From Asticcacaulis currens (GTDB taxonomy: Bacteria > Pseudomonadota > Alphaproteobacteria > Caulobacterales > Caulobacteraceae), in contig NZ_JAQQKW010000007.1 in the NCBI RefSeq assembly GCF_028550395.1, forward strand, positions 124,001-188,000: 64,000 nt of DNA. The letters run 5' to 3'. Shown piece after piece: positions 49,533 to 57,501 of this stretch. Within the stretch, counting starts at the first letter, position 1. Each line of letters opens with the position of its first letter. Made by a program: the position numbers and the translations under genes. The notes under the pieces were generated by a model that saw nothing but the letters and a program-made list of their open reading frames with translations, had not been told where the DNA came from and did no database searches.

Positions 49533-50000
49533 TTATAGACGATCCGCCACTTCGATCACGGCATCGACTTCGACGGCAAAGCCCAGCGGAATCTTGTACA
49601 CACCAACCGCCGAGCGGGCGTGCTTGCCGGCTTCGCCCAGCACCTCGACCATCAGGTTCGAGCAGCCATTGACCACCTGCGGCACGTCATAAAAGTCCGG
49701 ACCGGCTTGCACAAAGGCCCCCAGCTTGACCACGCGTACCACAGTGTCGAGGTCACCCACGGCGGCCTTCATCTGGGCCAGCAGGTTGATGCCGCAGACG
49801 CGCGCCGCTTCGGTGGCTTCCTCCAGCGAGACATCCACGCCGACCGTGCCCTTGTAGCGGCCGGTGCCGTCGTTGGAAATCTGACCCGAAATGTGGATCA
49901 GGTTGCCGCTGCGCACGAAGGGCACGTAGTTGGCGACAGGGGCAGCCGGGACGGGCAGGGTGATCCCCAGTTCCTGGAGGCGGGCTTCGATCTTCGACAT
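49533..50000 (-). CDS. RidA family protein
   Basis: 155 aa from ATG 50000 (AGGAGACCGAATCC upstream). IEARLQELGITLPVPAAPVANYVPFVRSGNLIHISGQISNDGTGRYKG, then ARVCGINLLAQMKAAVGDLDTVVRVVKLGAFVQAGPDFYDVPQVVNGCSNLMVEVLGEAGKHARSAVGVYKIPLGFAVEVDAVIEV. This longer group (about 150 aa) is distinct from the RidA-like protein at 13434. Arg in KHARSAVGV corresponds to the substrate-binding arginine. The 125-bp repeat lies 22 bases before its start, in its leader. Confidence 0.92.
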   Translation of the reverse strand: MSKIEARLQELGITLPVPAAPVANYVPFVRSGNLIHISGQISNDGTGRYKGTVGVDVSLEEATEAARVCGINLLAQMKAAVGDLDTVVRVVKLGAFVQAGPDFYDVPQVVNGCSNLMVEVLGEAGKHARSAVGVYKIPLGFAVEVDAVIEVADRL

Positions 50001-50022
50001 GGATTCGGTCTCCTGCAAAATA

Positions 50023-50147
50023 ATACCAACGGCCGAAGATGCTGACCGCATCCGGCCGTTGAAGACACGAGACTGGCTTAGGTGTATCAGCGACATGAGA
50101 CAGTCTCGAAAGGCATACCCAGAGTCATTTTCAATGACCCTGCGTAT
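50023..50147. repeat. 125-bp intergenic repeat, copy 2
   Basis: Same length and order as the copy at 41011: ATACCA start, CGGCCG-aa-GATGC/GCATC-CGGCCG hairpin, stem CGAGACTG (50068-50075) / CAGTCTCG (50101-50108), GTCATT-TTC-AATGAC, end GCGTAT. The long stem has changed on both arms relative to copy 1 while still pairing. Placed in the leader of the RidA gene. Confidence 0.85.
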
Positions 50148-50306
50148 AAGGCCTCGCTTATAGGCATTCCGGCGCGAGGCGTCGATAGGTGGCATTTACA
50201 CTTTCTTTCCATCCCTTTCACCTCGGCTTAAGACAGTTGAGCTAGGCTCCGTACTCAGACCACGGCGGGGGCCGCGAATCGTGACCCACAGACGGGAACA
50301 AGATTT

Positions 50307-50675
50307 ATGAGTGCGAAAAAGGTTCTCATCGTCGAGGACAACGAACTGAATATGAAGCTGTTTCATGACCTGCTCGATGCGCAGGGCTATGAGACGCTGC
50401 AAACCGGTGAAGGGCTGTCGGCCCTGTCGCTGGCACGCAAGCACCGTCCGGACCTGATCCTGATGGATATTCAGTTGCCTGAGATTTCCGGCCTCGAAGT
50501 CACCAAGTGGCTAAAGGAAGACGATGAGCTGTCGCATATTCCGGTCGTGGCCGTGACGGCCTTTGCCATGAAGGGCGATGAGGAGCGTATTCGCGAAGGC
50601 GGCTGCGAGGCCTATATCTCGAAGCCCATCTCGGTTTCGCACTTTCTCGACACCGTCCGCCGCTATCTGGGATAG
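50307..50675 (+). CDS. divK: Single-domain response regulator DivK
   Basis: 122 aa, nearly the C. crescentus DivK sequence: [30 protein letters not shown], phospho-acceptor Asp54 in [13 protein letters not shown] (Asp53 in C. crescentus), [32 protein letters not shown] with Lys106. DivK is phosphorylated by DivJ and dephosphorylated by PleC, and controls DivL/CckA and so CtrA activity. pleD follows after 5 bases, the conserved order. Confidence 0.97.
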   Translation: MSAKKVLIVEDNELNMKLFHDLLDAQGYETLQTGEGLSALSLARKHRPDLILMDIQLPEISGLEVTKWLKEDDELSHIPVVAVTAFAMKGDEERIREGGCEAYISKPISVSHFLDTVRRYLG

Positions 50676-50680
50676 GCGGC

Positions 50681-52045
50681 ATGACAGCCAAGGTTCTGGT
50701 CGTTGATGATATTCCGGCCAATGTCCGCCTGTTGCAGGCCAAGCTGGAAGCCGACTATTACGATGTGGTGACCGCCCATTCGGGGGCCGAAGCCATTGAC
50801 ATGGCCATTTTGGAACAGCCGGACATCATCCTGCTCGACGTTATGATGCCGGGTGTCGATGGCTACGAAGTCACCCGTCAGCTTAAAGAACTGGCGGAAA
50901 CGCGCCATATCCCTATCATCCTGATCACCGCACTGGATGGACGTGATGATCGCCTGTCCGGGCTCGAAGCCGGGGCCGATGATTTTCTGACCAAGCCCGT
51001 CGAAGACGTCATCCTGTTTGCGCGTCTGAAGGCGCTGGTGCGGCTCAAACACCTGTCTGACGAACTGCGTCAGCGCGAGCAGTCGTCGCGCCGTATGGGC
51101 CTGATCGACGCCACCCAGTTGCAGCGTCAGATGGCGGCCCCCGGCAATGTGCTGATTCTGGACGATCAGGTGCGTCAGGCCGAACGCCTGATGGTGGCGC
51201 TGGGGGAACAGCACCGTTGCGCCTATGAGACGGATCCCAAGGCGGCCCTTAAAATCGCCTCGGGGCGCGTGGACCTGCTGGTGCTGAACCTGGCGGCGCG
51301 CGAATTTGACCCCTTACGGTTCGTGGCGCATTTGCGCTCCTCCGAACTGACGCGCCCATTGCCGGTGCTGGGTCTGTTCAATCCGGACGAACGCCCAACC
51401 CTGCTCAAGGGGCTGGAACTGGGCGTCAGCGATGTCCTGCCGCGACCGGTGGACCTGCAGGAACTGCTGGCGCGGGCGAGGGGGCAGATCCGCCGCAAAC
51501 GCTATGCGGATTTTCTGCGCGCCAGTCTGGACCGCTCGCTGGAACTGGCGGTCACGGATCCGCTGACCGGCCTGAACAATCGCCGCTTTATGGACCTGCA
51601 ACTGACGCAACTGATGCGCCGCCATCTGAAAAGCGAAGACCCGGTCTCGCTGCTCCTGCTTGATATCGACCACTTCAAGCGCGTCAATGACGGCTTTGGT
51701 CACGATGCCGGCGACGAGGTGCTGAAGGAATTTGCCCGCCGCGTCAGCCAGAATGTCCGGGCCATCGACATGCCCTGCCGTCTGGGGGGCGAAGAGTTCG
51801 TGGTGCTGATGCCCGACACGACCGGTGAGGCGGCCCAGACCATAGCCGAGCGGGTGCGTCAGGCGGTCGCCGAAGCCCCCTTTGACCTGCCCGACGGCCG
51901 CACGCTGGATGTCACGGTGTCGGTCGGGGTGTCGTCCCTGCTGGGGCTTGGCGACACGCTGGAAGCCTTTATCAAACGCGCCGACGAAGCCGTCTATGAG
52001 GCCAAGCAGGCCGGGCGCAACCGCGTGATCCTGCGTGCCGCCTGA
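50681..52045 (+). CDS. pleD: Diguanylate cyclase response regulator PleD
   Basis: 454 aa, same length as C. crescentus PleD. Receiver 1 with phospho-acceptor Asp53 (IILLDVMMPGVDG), receiver-like adaptor 2 (about 155-275), GGDEF-type catalytic domain with GGEEF at 369-373 and inhibitory I-site RAID at 360-363. Makes c-di-GMP at the stalked pole after phosphorylation by DivJ, driving loss of motility, stalk and holdfast formation. Co-transcribed with divK. Confidence 0.97.
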   Translation: MTAKVLVVDDIPANVRLLQAKLEADYYDVVTAHSGAEAIDMAILEQPDIILLDVMMPGVDGYEVTRQLKELAETRHIPIILITALDGRDDRLSGLEAGADDFLTKPVEDVILFARLKALVRLKHLSDELRQREQSSRRMGLIDATQLQRQMAAPGNVLILDDQVRQAERLMVALGEQHRCAYETDPKAALKIASGRVDLLVLNLAAREFDPLRFVAHLRSSELTRPLPVLGLFNPDERPTLLKGLELGVSDVLPRPVDLQELLARARGQIRRKRYADFLRASLDRSLELAVTDPLTGLNNRRFMDLQLTQLMRRHLKSEDPVSLLLLDIDHFKRVNDGFGHDAGDEVLKEFARRVSQNVRAIDMPCRLGGEEFVVLMPDTTGEAAQTIAERVRQAVAEAPFDLPDGRTLDVTVSVGVSSLLGLGDTLEAFIKRADEAVYEAKQAGRNRVILRAA

Positions 52046-52149
52046 GCCGCCACAGCGGTTATTGCGCAATGTCGTGGATAAATTTCAGCTTTAGGCTTGC
52101 CATCGTCCCCAAAGCCTTGCTATACGCCGCCTCCTCGCTGGTGAAACAT

Positions 52150-52224
52150 TCCTCGGTAGCTCAGCGGTAGAGCAATCGACTGTTAATCGATTGGTCGCAG
52201 GTTCGAATCCTGCCCGGGGAGCCA
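52150..52224 (+). tRNA. tRNA-Asn (anticodon GTT)
   Basis: Acceptor TCCTCGG (52150-52156) pairs with CCGGGGA (52214-52220), discriminator G, CCA encoded (52222-52224). Anticodon loop CTGTTAA with GTT at 52182-52184; GGTTCGAATCC T-loop. Terminator at 52236-52265. Confidence 0.97.
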
Positions 52225-52235
52225 GCTAAAAAGAC

Positions 52236-52270
52236 AAGGCCCTGCCGCCCCGCGCGCAGGGCCTTCTTTA
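52236..52270 (+). terminator. Terminator after tRNA-Asn
   Basis: AAGGCCCTGC (52236-52245) and GCAGGGCCTT (52256-52265) with TTCTTTAT after. Confidence 0.8.
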
Positions 52271-52295
52271 TGTCTTGCGCCCGGCTGACGCCAAG

Positions 52296-52321
52296 AAAAA
52301 ACCCGGCCAGAAGACCGGGTT
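52296..52321 (-). terminator. Minus-strand terminator without an obvious gene
   Basis: On the minus strand AACCCGG...CCGGGTT is followed by six T. No minus-strand gene runs into it; the nearest DNA upstream on that strand is the MCP promoter region with a CtrA box. Confidence 0.6.
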
Positions 52322-52386
52322 GAAAAGTTTGGTGATGGTGGGTGTCTTCAAAAAAGCAAAGACAGACTGAGTTGACCCGATTTGCC

Positions 52387-52401
52387 TTAATGAAGGGTTA
52401 A
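52387..52401. promoter_or_regulatory. Perfect CtrA box upstream of chemotaxis receptor
   Basis: TTAA-TGAAGGG-TTAA matches all eight fixed positions of the CtrA consensus, about 115 bases before the receptor start. A half site TTAACC lies at about 52449. Confidence 0.75.
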
Positions 52402-52515
52402 TATAAAGACTCGCGTTATGCCGATTTTGGCGGTTTTTCCCCCGGTTCGCAACGGCTTGTTAACCGCTATCCGCTTGCATGGCGCCATCTCCCCTTTGCG
52501 TTGAAAGTCATTGCC

Positions 52516-53829
52516 GTGACCCTGCCGCCCATCAAGGCCCGTATCCGCGGCCTTTTCGCCCTGTTTCTGCTGGTGCTGGCTTCGCTGACGGCGCTCACCC
52601 TCGGGCATCAGGAGGCGGTTATCCGCGGCCTTGAGGCGGCCATAGGCACCGCCCCTCAAGGGCAGGCGCAATTGCAGCCATTGCTGGCGACCGCAGAGGC
52701 CTTCCGCGCCGGTATCTGGGGCGTGGCCATCGCCATCGGCGTGGCCGGCCTGATCGCCGCCATCTATTTCGACCGCGAAGTGTTCAGCGCGCTGGAGCGC
52801 ATGAGCCGCCTGATGTCGCGCTTTGCCGAGCGCGATTTCGCAGCCGAGGTCGAAGGGACGCAGCGTTCCGACGAAATCGGGGCCATGGCGCGGGCCTTAC
52901 AAATCTTCCGGGGCAATGGCCTCGAACTGATCGCGCTGGAGGCCGAAAACGCCCGCCGCGCCGAGGTGCTGGCGCAGGCGCGTCAGAAGGCGCTTCAGGA
53001 CATGGGCGAACGCCTGCACGTGCAGGTGTCGGCGCTGATCGAGGGCTTGGGCCGCTCGTCCGAGGCCATGACCGATTCGGCGGAAACCATGAGCGCGCAG
53101 GCCAGAGGGGCTGTGTCGCGTATTGAAAACGTCACCGCCACCGCCGAGGCGACCTCGCGGCAGGCGCACCACGTCGCAGAAACCGTCCAAAGCCTGTCGA
53201 TCAGCGCCTCAGACATCGCTCAGGCCGCCGTCGCCTCGTCCGAAGTGTCGGCGCAGGCCGTGGGCCAAAGCGAAGCAACCTCCGAGATCATGGGGCGACT
53301 CAATCGCAGCGCCGAGGAAATCAGCGCCGTGGTGGACATTATTTCGGGCATTGCGCGTCAGACCAACCTGCTGGCGCTCAATGCCACCATCGAAGCGGCG
53401 CGCGCCGGTGAAGCGGGGGCGGGCTTCGCGGTCGTCGCCTCCGAGGTCAAGACGCTGGCGCAGCAGACCGAAAAGGCTACCCGTGACATCACGGACAAGG
53501 TGACGCACATCCAGTCGGACACCTCTCAGGCCGTCGAGGCCATCGGCCATATCGTCGGCGTCATTCAGGAACTGCGCGCTTCGGCCGACGGCATTGCCGA
53601 GGCGGTCAGCGCCCAGCAATCGGCCACCCGCGACATCGCCAGCACGGTCGATGCCCTGGCCTCCGGCGCGCAGAGCGTGGGCCGCGATATCGTCGCCGTG
53701 CGCCACGTCGCCGCCGCCACGGATCAGGCGGCGGGCACGGTATCGCTCGAATCGCGCTCGGTTCAGGCGGTGGCGGGCGACCTGAAGGGCGAAATCGAAG
53801 CCTTTATCCGCTCACTGCGCGCGGCGTAG
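52516..53829 (+). CDS. Methyl-accepting chemotaxis protein
   Basis: 437 aa from GTG 52516; a TTG at 52501 is the other option. Two transmembrane helices ([41 protein letters not shown]) with a short periplasmic loop of about 40 residues, HAMP ([22 protein letters not shown]...), and a signalling domain with the hairpin tip [39 protein letters not shown]. No C-terminal CheR-binding pentapeptide. The small periplasmic region suggests sensing by the membrane or a partner rather than a classic ligand domain. A perfect CtrA box upstream suggests swarmer-phase expression. Confidence 0.93.
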   Translation: MTLPPIKARIRGLFALFLLVLASLTALTLGHQEAVIRGLEAAIGTAPQGQAQLQPLLATAEAFRAGIWGVAIAIGVAGLIAAIYFDREVFSALERMSRLMSRFAERDFAAEVEGTQRSDEIGAMARALQIFRGNGLELIALEAENARRAEVLAQARQKALQDMGERLHVQVSALIEGLGRSSEAMTDSAETMSAQARGAVSRIENVTATAEATSRQAHHVAETVQSLSISASDIAQAAVASSEVSAQAVGQSEATSEIMGRLNRSAEEISAVVDIISGIARQTNLLALNATIEAARAGEAGAGFAVVASEVKTLAQQTEKATRDITDKVTHIQSDTSQAVEAIGHIVGVIQELRASADGIAEAVSAQQSATRDIASTVDALASGAQSVGRDIVAVRHVAAATDQAAGTVSLESRSVQAVAGDLKGEIEAFIRSLRAA

Positions 53830-53847
53830 TTTGATTTTGGGGAGATT

Positions 53848-53921
53848 TGGAGGCCTGAGCCGGAGTCGAACCGGCCTACACGGATTTGCAATCCGCTGCG
53901 TAACCGCTCCGCCATCAGGCC
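53848..53921 (-). tRNA. tRNA-Cys (anticodon GCA)
   Basis: On the minus strand: acceptor GGCCTGA (53921-53915) pairs with TCAGGCC (53858-53852), discriminator T, CCA encoded (53850-53848). Anticodon loop TTGCAAA with GCA at 53889-53887; T-loop GGTTCGACTCC. Confidence 0.95.
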
Positions 53922-54183
53922 TCACTAAAATAGCGGTAGGGTCAGCTATCAGATCGGCCTTGCGGCTGCAATGGGATTGTCACGGTTTATATACAGAATT
54001 TTTGGATTTGGGACCGCAAGGGTTGCGCAGGGCTTGCGGTCGGCGCGCCCCGGCCGCGAACGCTGTCACTTTTCCTGAAAAATGCAAAACCGGGGTGTGC
54101 GGTGCATTGAAGCGCGTCGCGCAAACGCCTATAAGCGCGGGATAAGGACACGACTCCTGTCGTCTATATGCTTCGAGGCTCAG

Positions 54184-54813
54184 ATGGATTACTTCGCCGC
54201 CCGTCAGAACATGGTTGAATCTCAGGTGCGGGTGAACGACGTCACCGATCCTGCGCTGCAAAAGGCCATGCGGCATATTGAGCGCGAGCGTCTGGTTGCG
54301 CCGGGGCAGGGCTTCGCCGCCTACGGCGATGTTGAGCCGCAGATCGCGCCGGGCCGCGCCCTGATGCTGCCGCGCGACCTCGCCAAGCTGCTGCACGCGC
54401 TCAAGCCCGTGGCTGGGCAGACGGTGCTGGCCATCGGCGCGCCCTATGCCGCCGCCGTTCTCAGGCACGCCGGCCTCAATGTCACGGTGCAGGAAGCCGA
54501 TGCCCGCGTCCAGACCGTGGTCGAGCCCTATCTCAAAATGCTCGGCATCTCGCTGGTCGTGCAGGACCTCAAGACCCCGGTCGCCGGGGAATACGACATC
54601 GTCGTCAGCGAAGGCGCCGTAGAGGACATTCCGGCCGAATGGTTCGCCGCCCTGAAACTGCATGGCCGTCTGGGTGTCGTGGTGCGCAATGGGGCTCTCG
54701 GTGAGGCCCGCGTATATACCCGCCTGAAAAGCGGCGTTTCGGAAGCCTTTGTCTTCAATGCCGCCACCGCCGTCCTGCCCGGATTTACCAAGGCCCCGGC
54801 CTTCGTTTTCTGA
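54184..54813 (+). CDS. Protein-L-isoaspartate O-methyltransferase-like protein (Pcm-like)
   Basis: 209 aa from ATG 54184. MDYFAARQNMVESQVRVNDVTDPALQKAMRHIERERLVAPGQGFAAYGDVEPQIAPGRALMLPRDLAKLLHAL is the Pcm-like opening. The SAM-binding motif, normally VLEIGTGSGYQAA, is VLAIGAPYAAAVLRHAG here, so the Gly-rich loop is degenerate and methyltransferase activity is uncertain; many Caulobacterales have this variant next to tolC. Function thus unproved. Confidence 0.82.
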   Translation: MDYFAARQNMVESQVRVNDVTDPALQKAMRHIERERLVAPGQGFAAYGDVEPQIAPGRALMLPRDLAKLLHALKPVAGQTVLAIGAPYAAAVLRHAGLNVTVQEADARVQTVVEPYLKMLGISLVVQDLKTPVAGEYDIVVSEGAVEDIPAEWFAALKLHGRLGVVVRNGALGEARVYTRLKSGVSEAFVFNAATAVLPGFTKAPAFVF

Positions 54814-54840
54814 GGCCGTTCCGGTTCTGACCCGAATTTC

Positions 54841-54874
54841 AAAGGGCTGCGGTACTCAACCGCAGCCCTTTTTT
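54841..54874 (+). terminator. Intrinsic terminator after Pcm-like gene
   Basis: AAAGGGCTGCGGT (54841-54853) and ACCGCAGCCCTTT (54859-54871) with six T in all. Confidence 0.92.
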
Positions 54875-55139
54875 CGAGCCTCATGCAGAAAAGGGCGCTC
54901 TGTTTTTTGAAAAATATAAGGCCTTACAAAAAAGGAAAGCCATGAAGCGGCGCCTCTGTGCCGACGCAGGCTCTGGTCTGAGGACGAAAGAAAAACGTAG
55001 GTGAAAAAACCGTAACTCGCCAAAGCCTCTGGCTTCTGGCAGTGTGCGGGTCAGTTCAAAGGCAGCAACGCATCGCAATGCGGGGTCGAAAGACCGCCGG
55101 GCGGGGGGTGGCGCTGTCCATACCAAGGGAATCATTTTG

Positions 55140-56582
55140 ATGCTTAAGCTTTCGTCCAAGCCTGCCGGTGGCCGTAAGGGACTGCGCGCGTACCTGCTGG
55201 CCGGTTTGACGGTGTCGGCTCTGACTTTGGGGGCGGGTTCGGCCTTCGCGGAATCGCTCACCGACGCCATTACACTTGCCTATGCCAATAACCCGACCCT
55301 GCAACGCGCCCGCGCCCAGCAGCGTTCGACGGATGAGACCTATGTGCAGGCGCGCTCCGGCCTTGGGCCGACGCTCGATGCCGGGGCCAGCGTGAATTAC
55401 AGCGACGTTGCCAGCCCCGGCACGACCAAGTCCACAACCGGTCTGAACCTCAATGCCAGCCAGACCCTGTTTGCCTCCGGCGGCCTGTCGTCGGGCGTCA
55501 AGGCGGCTGAGGCCGACGTCAATGCCGGGCGTGAGGATCTGCGCGCCGTTGAGGCTCAGGTCCTGAGCGACGTCATCAGCGTCTATACCGCCGTGCGCCG
55601 CGATCAGGAAGCCCTGCGCATCGGCGAGGAAAACTATAACGTTCTCAAGCGTCAGTTGGACGAAACCAAGGCGCGCTTCGAAGCCGGTGAACTGACGCGT
55701 ACCGATGTGGCGCAGTCCGAAGCCCGTCTTGCGGCGTCCTCCGCCTCTCTGGCGCAGGCGCGCGCGCAGCTCGACACCAGCCGGGCGCAATATGTGGCCA
55801 TTGTGGGTCAGACGCCGACGGCGCTCGATCCGGTACCGGGCCTGCCCAATCTGCCGGGCACATTTGACGCCGCACTCGATCGCGCCGAAGCCAACAACCC
55901 GTCTTTGAGCGCGGCCAAGTGGGCCGAAGCCGCTGCCCGTGCCCGCGTCTCTCAGGCCAAGTCGGGTCTGGGGCCGCGCGTGACGCTGGGGGCCGGCTAC
56001 GCCACCAGCGCGCCGACCAGTGATTTCAAGGGGCTGGATGAGCGTGACGCGGCCACGGCCACCCTGCGTTTCACCATGCCTTTGTTCAGCGCCGGCTATA
56101 ATTCGTCGCGCGTGCGTCAGGCCACCGAAGGCTATACGGCGCAAAAGATCAGCGTTGAGCTGGCGCGCCGCAATGTGGTGCAGAACGTTTCGACCGCCTG
56201 GGCCAATATGGCGGCGGCTCGCACGGCGACTGAGGCCAATCAGGAGCAGGTGCGCGCCGCTTCGGTGGCGGCCGAAGGCGTCAAGTACGAGCAGCAGGTC
56301 GGTTTGCGCACCAATATCGAAGTGCTGAACGCCGAGCAGGAACTGCGTCAGGCGCAACTGGCGCTCATCAATGCGCAACGCGCCGAATATGTCGCCGCCT
56401 CTCAGGTGCTGGCGGTAATGGGCGACCTCGAAGCCCGCAGCCTGACGCCGCAGGCCGAAATCTACGATCCGGCCAAAAACTTCGATGCCGTCAAGCGTAA
56501 GGGCATGACGCCTCTGGAGCCGGTGATTCGCGCGCTCGATGGCGTGGCCGATTCGTCGGGCGAGATCGTCCGGACGCGTTAA
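55140..56582 (+). CDS. tolC: TolC family outer membrane efflux/secretion protein
   Basis: 480 aa from ATG 55140 (AAGGGAATCATTTTG upstream). Signal peptide (LLAGLTVSALTLGAGSAFAE) then two OEP repeats: SLTDAITLAYANNPTLQRARAQQRSTDETYVQARSGLGPTLDAGASVNYSD... and TFDAALDRAEANNPSLSAAKWAEAAARARVSQAKSGLGPRVTLGAGYA, with the TolC-family AxxxxxLxxArxxL patterns. Forms the trimeric channel tunnel for efflux and type I secretion. The inner-membrane parts are not adjacent. Confidence 0.95.
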   Translation: MLKLSSKPAGGRKGLRAYLLAGLTVSALTLGAGSAFAESLTDAITLAYANNPTLQRARAQQRSTDETYVQARSGLGPTLDAGASVNYSDVASPGTTKSTTGLNLNASQTLFASGGLSSGVKAAEADVNAGREDLRAVEAQVLSDVISVYTAVRRDQEALRIGEENYNVLKRQLDETKARFEAGELTRTDVAQSEARLAASSASLAQARAQLDTSRAQYVAIVGQTPTALDPVPGLPNLPGTFDAALDRAEANNPSLSAAKWAEAAARARVSQAKSGLGPRVTLGAGYATSAPTSDFKGLDERDAATATLRFTMPLFSAGYNSSRVRQATEGYTAQKISVELARRNVVQNVSTAWANMAAARTATEANQEQVRAASVAAEGVKYEQQVGLRTNIEVLNAEQELRQAQLALINAQRAEYVAASQVLAVMGDLEARSLTPQAEIYDPAKNFDAVKRKGMTPLEPVIRALDGVADSSGEIVRTR

Positions 56583-56609
56583 GGCGCGTATCCGTCTCAA
56601 AAGCCGGGG

Positions 56610-56646
56610 GGGCGGCGGGGTTCAGAGCCTTGCCGCCCTTGTTTTT
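56610..56646 (+). terminator. Terminator after tolC
   Basis: GGGCGGC (56610-56616) and GCCGCCC (56632-56638), followed by TTGTTTTT. Confidence 0.7.
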
Positions 56647-56656
56647 GCCGGGATGG

Positions 56657-56671
56657 TTTAAAATTTATTAA
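56657..56671. promoter_or_regulatory. CtrA-like box upstream of popZ
   Basis: TTTA-AAATTTA-TTAA, 7 of 8 consensus positions, 156 bases before popZ. Weak because it lies in an AT-rich run. Confidence 0.35.
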
Positions 56672-56826
56672 CCCTGTTCGCCGCACACTTGTGCAGACGA
56701 TTCCGGCAGGTCAGGAACGAACCTGTCAGGCGAAAATAGGGCGAGCAAAGATCGCTTAACAGTTGCCAAAAACCCCAGAGCCGTGTCTTTATGGCGCAGA
56801 TTATCCCTTTCGAGTGATTCACCGAC

Positions 56827-57399
56827 ATGTCCGAAACCGCCCACGAACCCACGATGGAGGAAATCCTCGCCTCGATCCGCCGGATCATTTCCGAGGACGA
56901 TGCGCCGGAAGACAAGGCCAAGCCTGCGCCGGAGCCCGAAGTTGCGGCGGCCGCGCCTGAGCACGAAGTCAGCTTTGAGGCGGAGCCGGAACCGGAAGAC
57001 GAGCCGGAAATGGAAGTCGAGGAAGAGGATGTGCTGGAGCTCACGACGCCCGTCGCGGCCCATAAGCCGGCTCTGTCCATCGGCGATATTGATGCCTTCG
57101 ATCCGGAACCCGTCGTCGCGGCGGCCGCCCCGGCACCGGCCCCCAGACCCGCGCCGCGCGTCGATTACGACACGACTTCGCATCTGGTGTCCGAGCGCAC
57201 CGTTCAGAGCGCGGTGTCGGCCTTTGGTCAACTGACCAGCGCCAGCCTGCTGCCGCGCGAAGGTCGCACCATCGAAGACCTGCTGACCGAAATTCTGCGC
57301 CCGATGCTGCAAAACTGGCTGGACGGCAATCTGCCGGGCATCGTTGAAACCGCGGTGCGTGAGGAAGTGGAACGTCTCGCCCGCCAGGCGCGCAGATAG
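56827..57399 (+). CDS. popZ: Polar organising protein PopZ (DUF2497)
   Basis: 190 aa. N-terminal helix EPTMEEILASIRRIISEDDAPE is almost identical to C. crescentus PopZ and binds ParB and cell-cycle clients; the middle is acidic and Pro-rich (EPEPEDEPEMEVEEEDVLEL); the C-terminal helices VQSAVSAFGQLTSASLLPREGRTIEDLLTEILRPMLQNWLDGNLPGIVETAVREEVERLAR form the oligomerisation hub. Builds a space-filling matrix at the cell pole that anchors the chromosome and holds cell-fate proteins. Adjacent to valS as in other alphaproteobacteria. Confidence 0.96.
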   Translation: MSETAHEPTMEEILASIRRIISEDDAPEDKAKPAPEPEVAAAAPEHEVSFEAEPEPEDEPEMEVEEEDVLELTTPVAAHKPALSIGDIDAFDPEPVVAAAAPAPAPRPAPRVDYDTTSHLVSERTVQSAVSAFGQLTSASLLPREGRTIEDLLTEILRPMLQNWLDGNLPGIVETAVREEVERLARQARR

Positions 57400-57501
57400 C
57401 CGCGCCGTTAAGCGCAAAACGCTTTTTTACCTGTTACCAGAGCGGTGTCCTATGTTAAGGACGCCGCTCTTGTTGTTTCTGCCGAATTTATCGAAAAGAC
57501 C

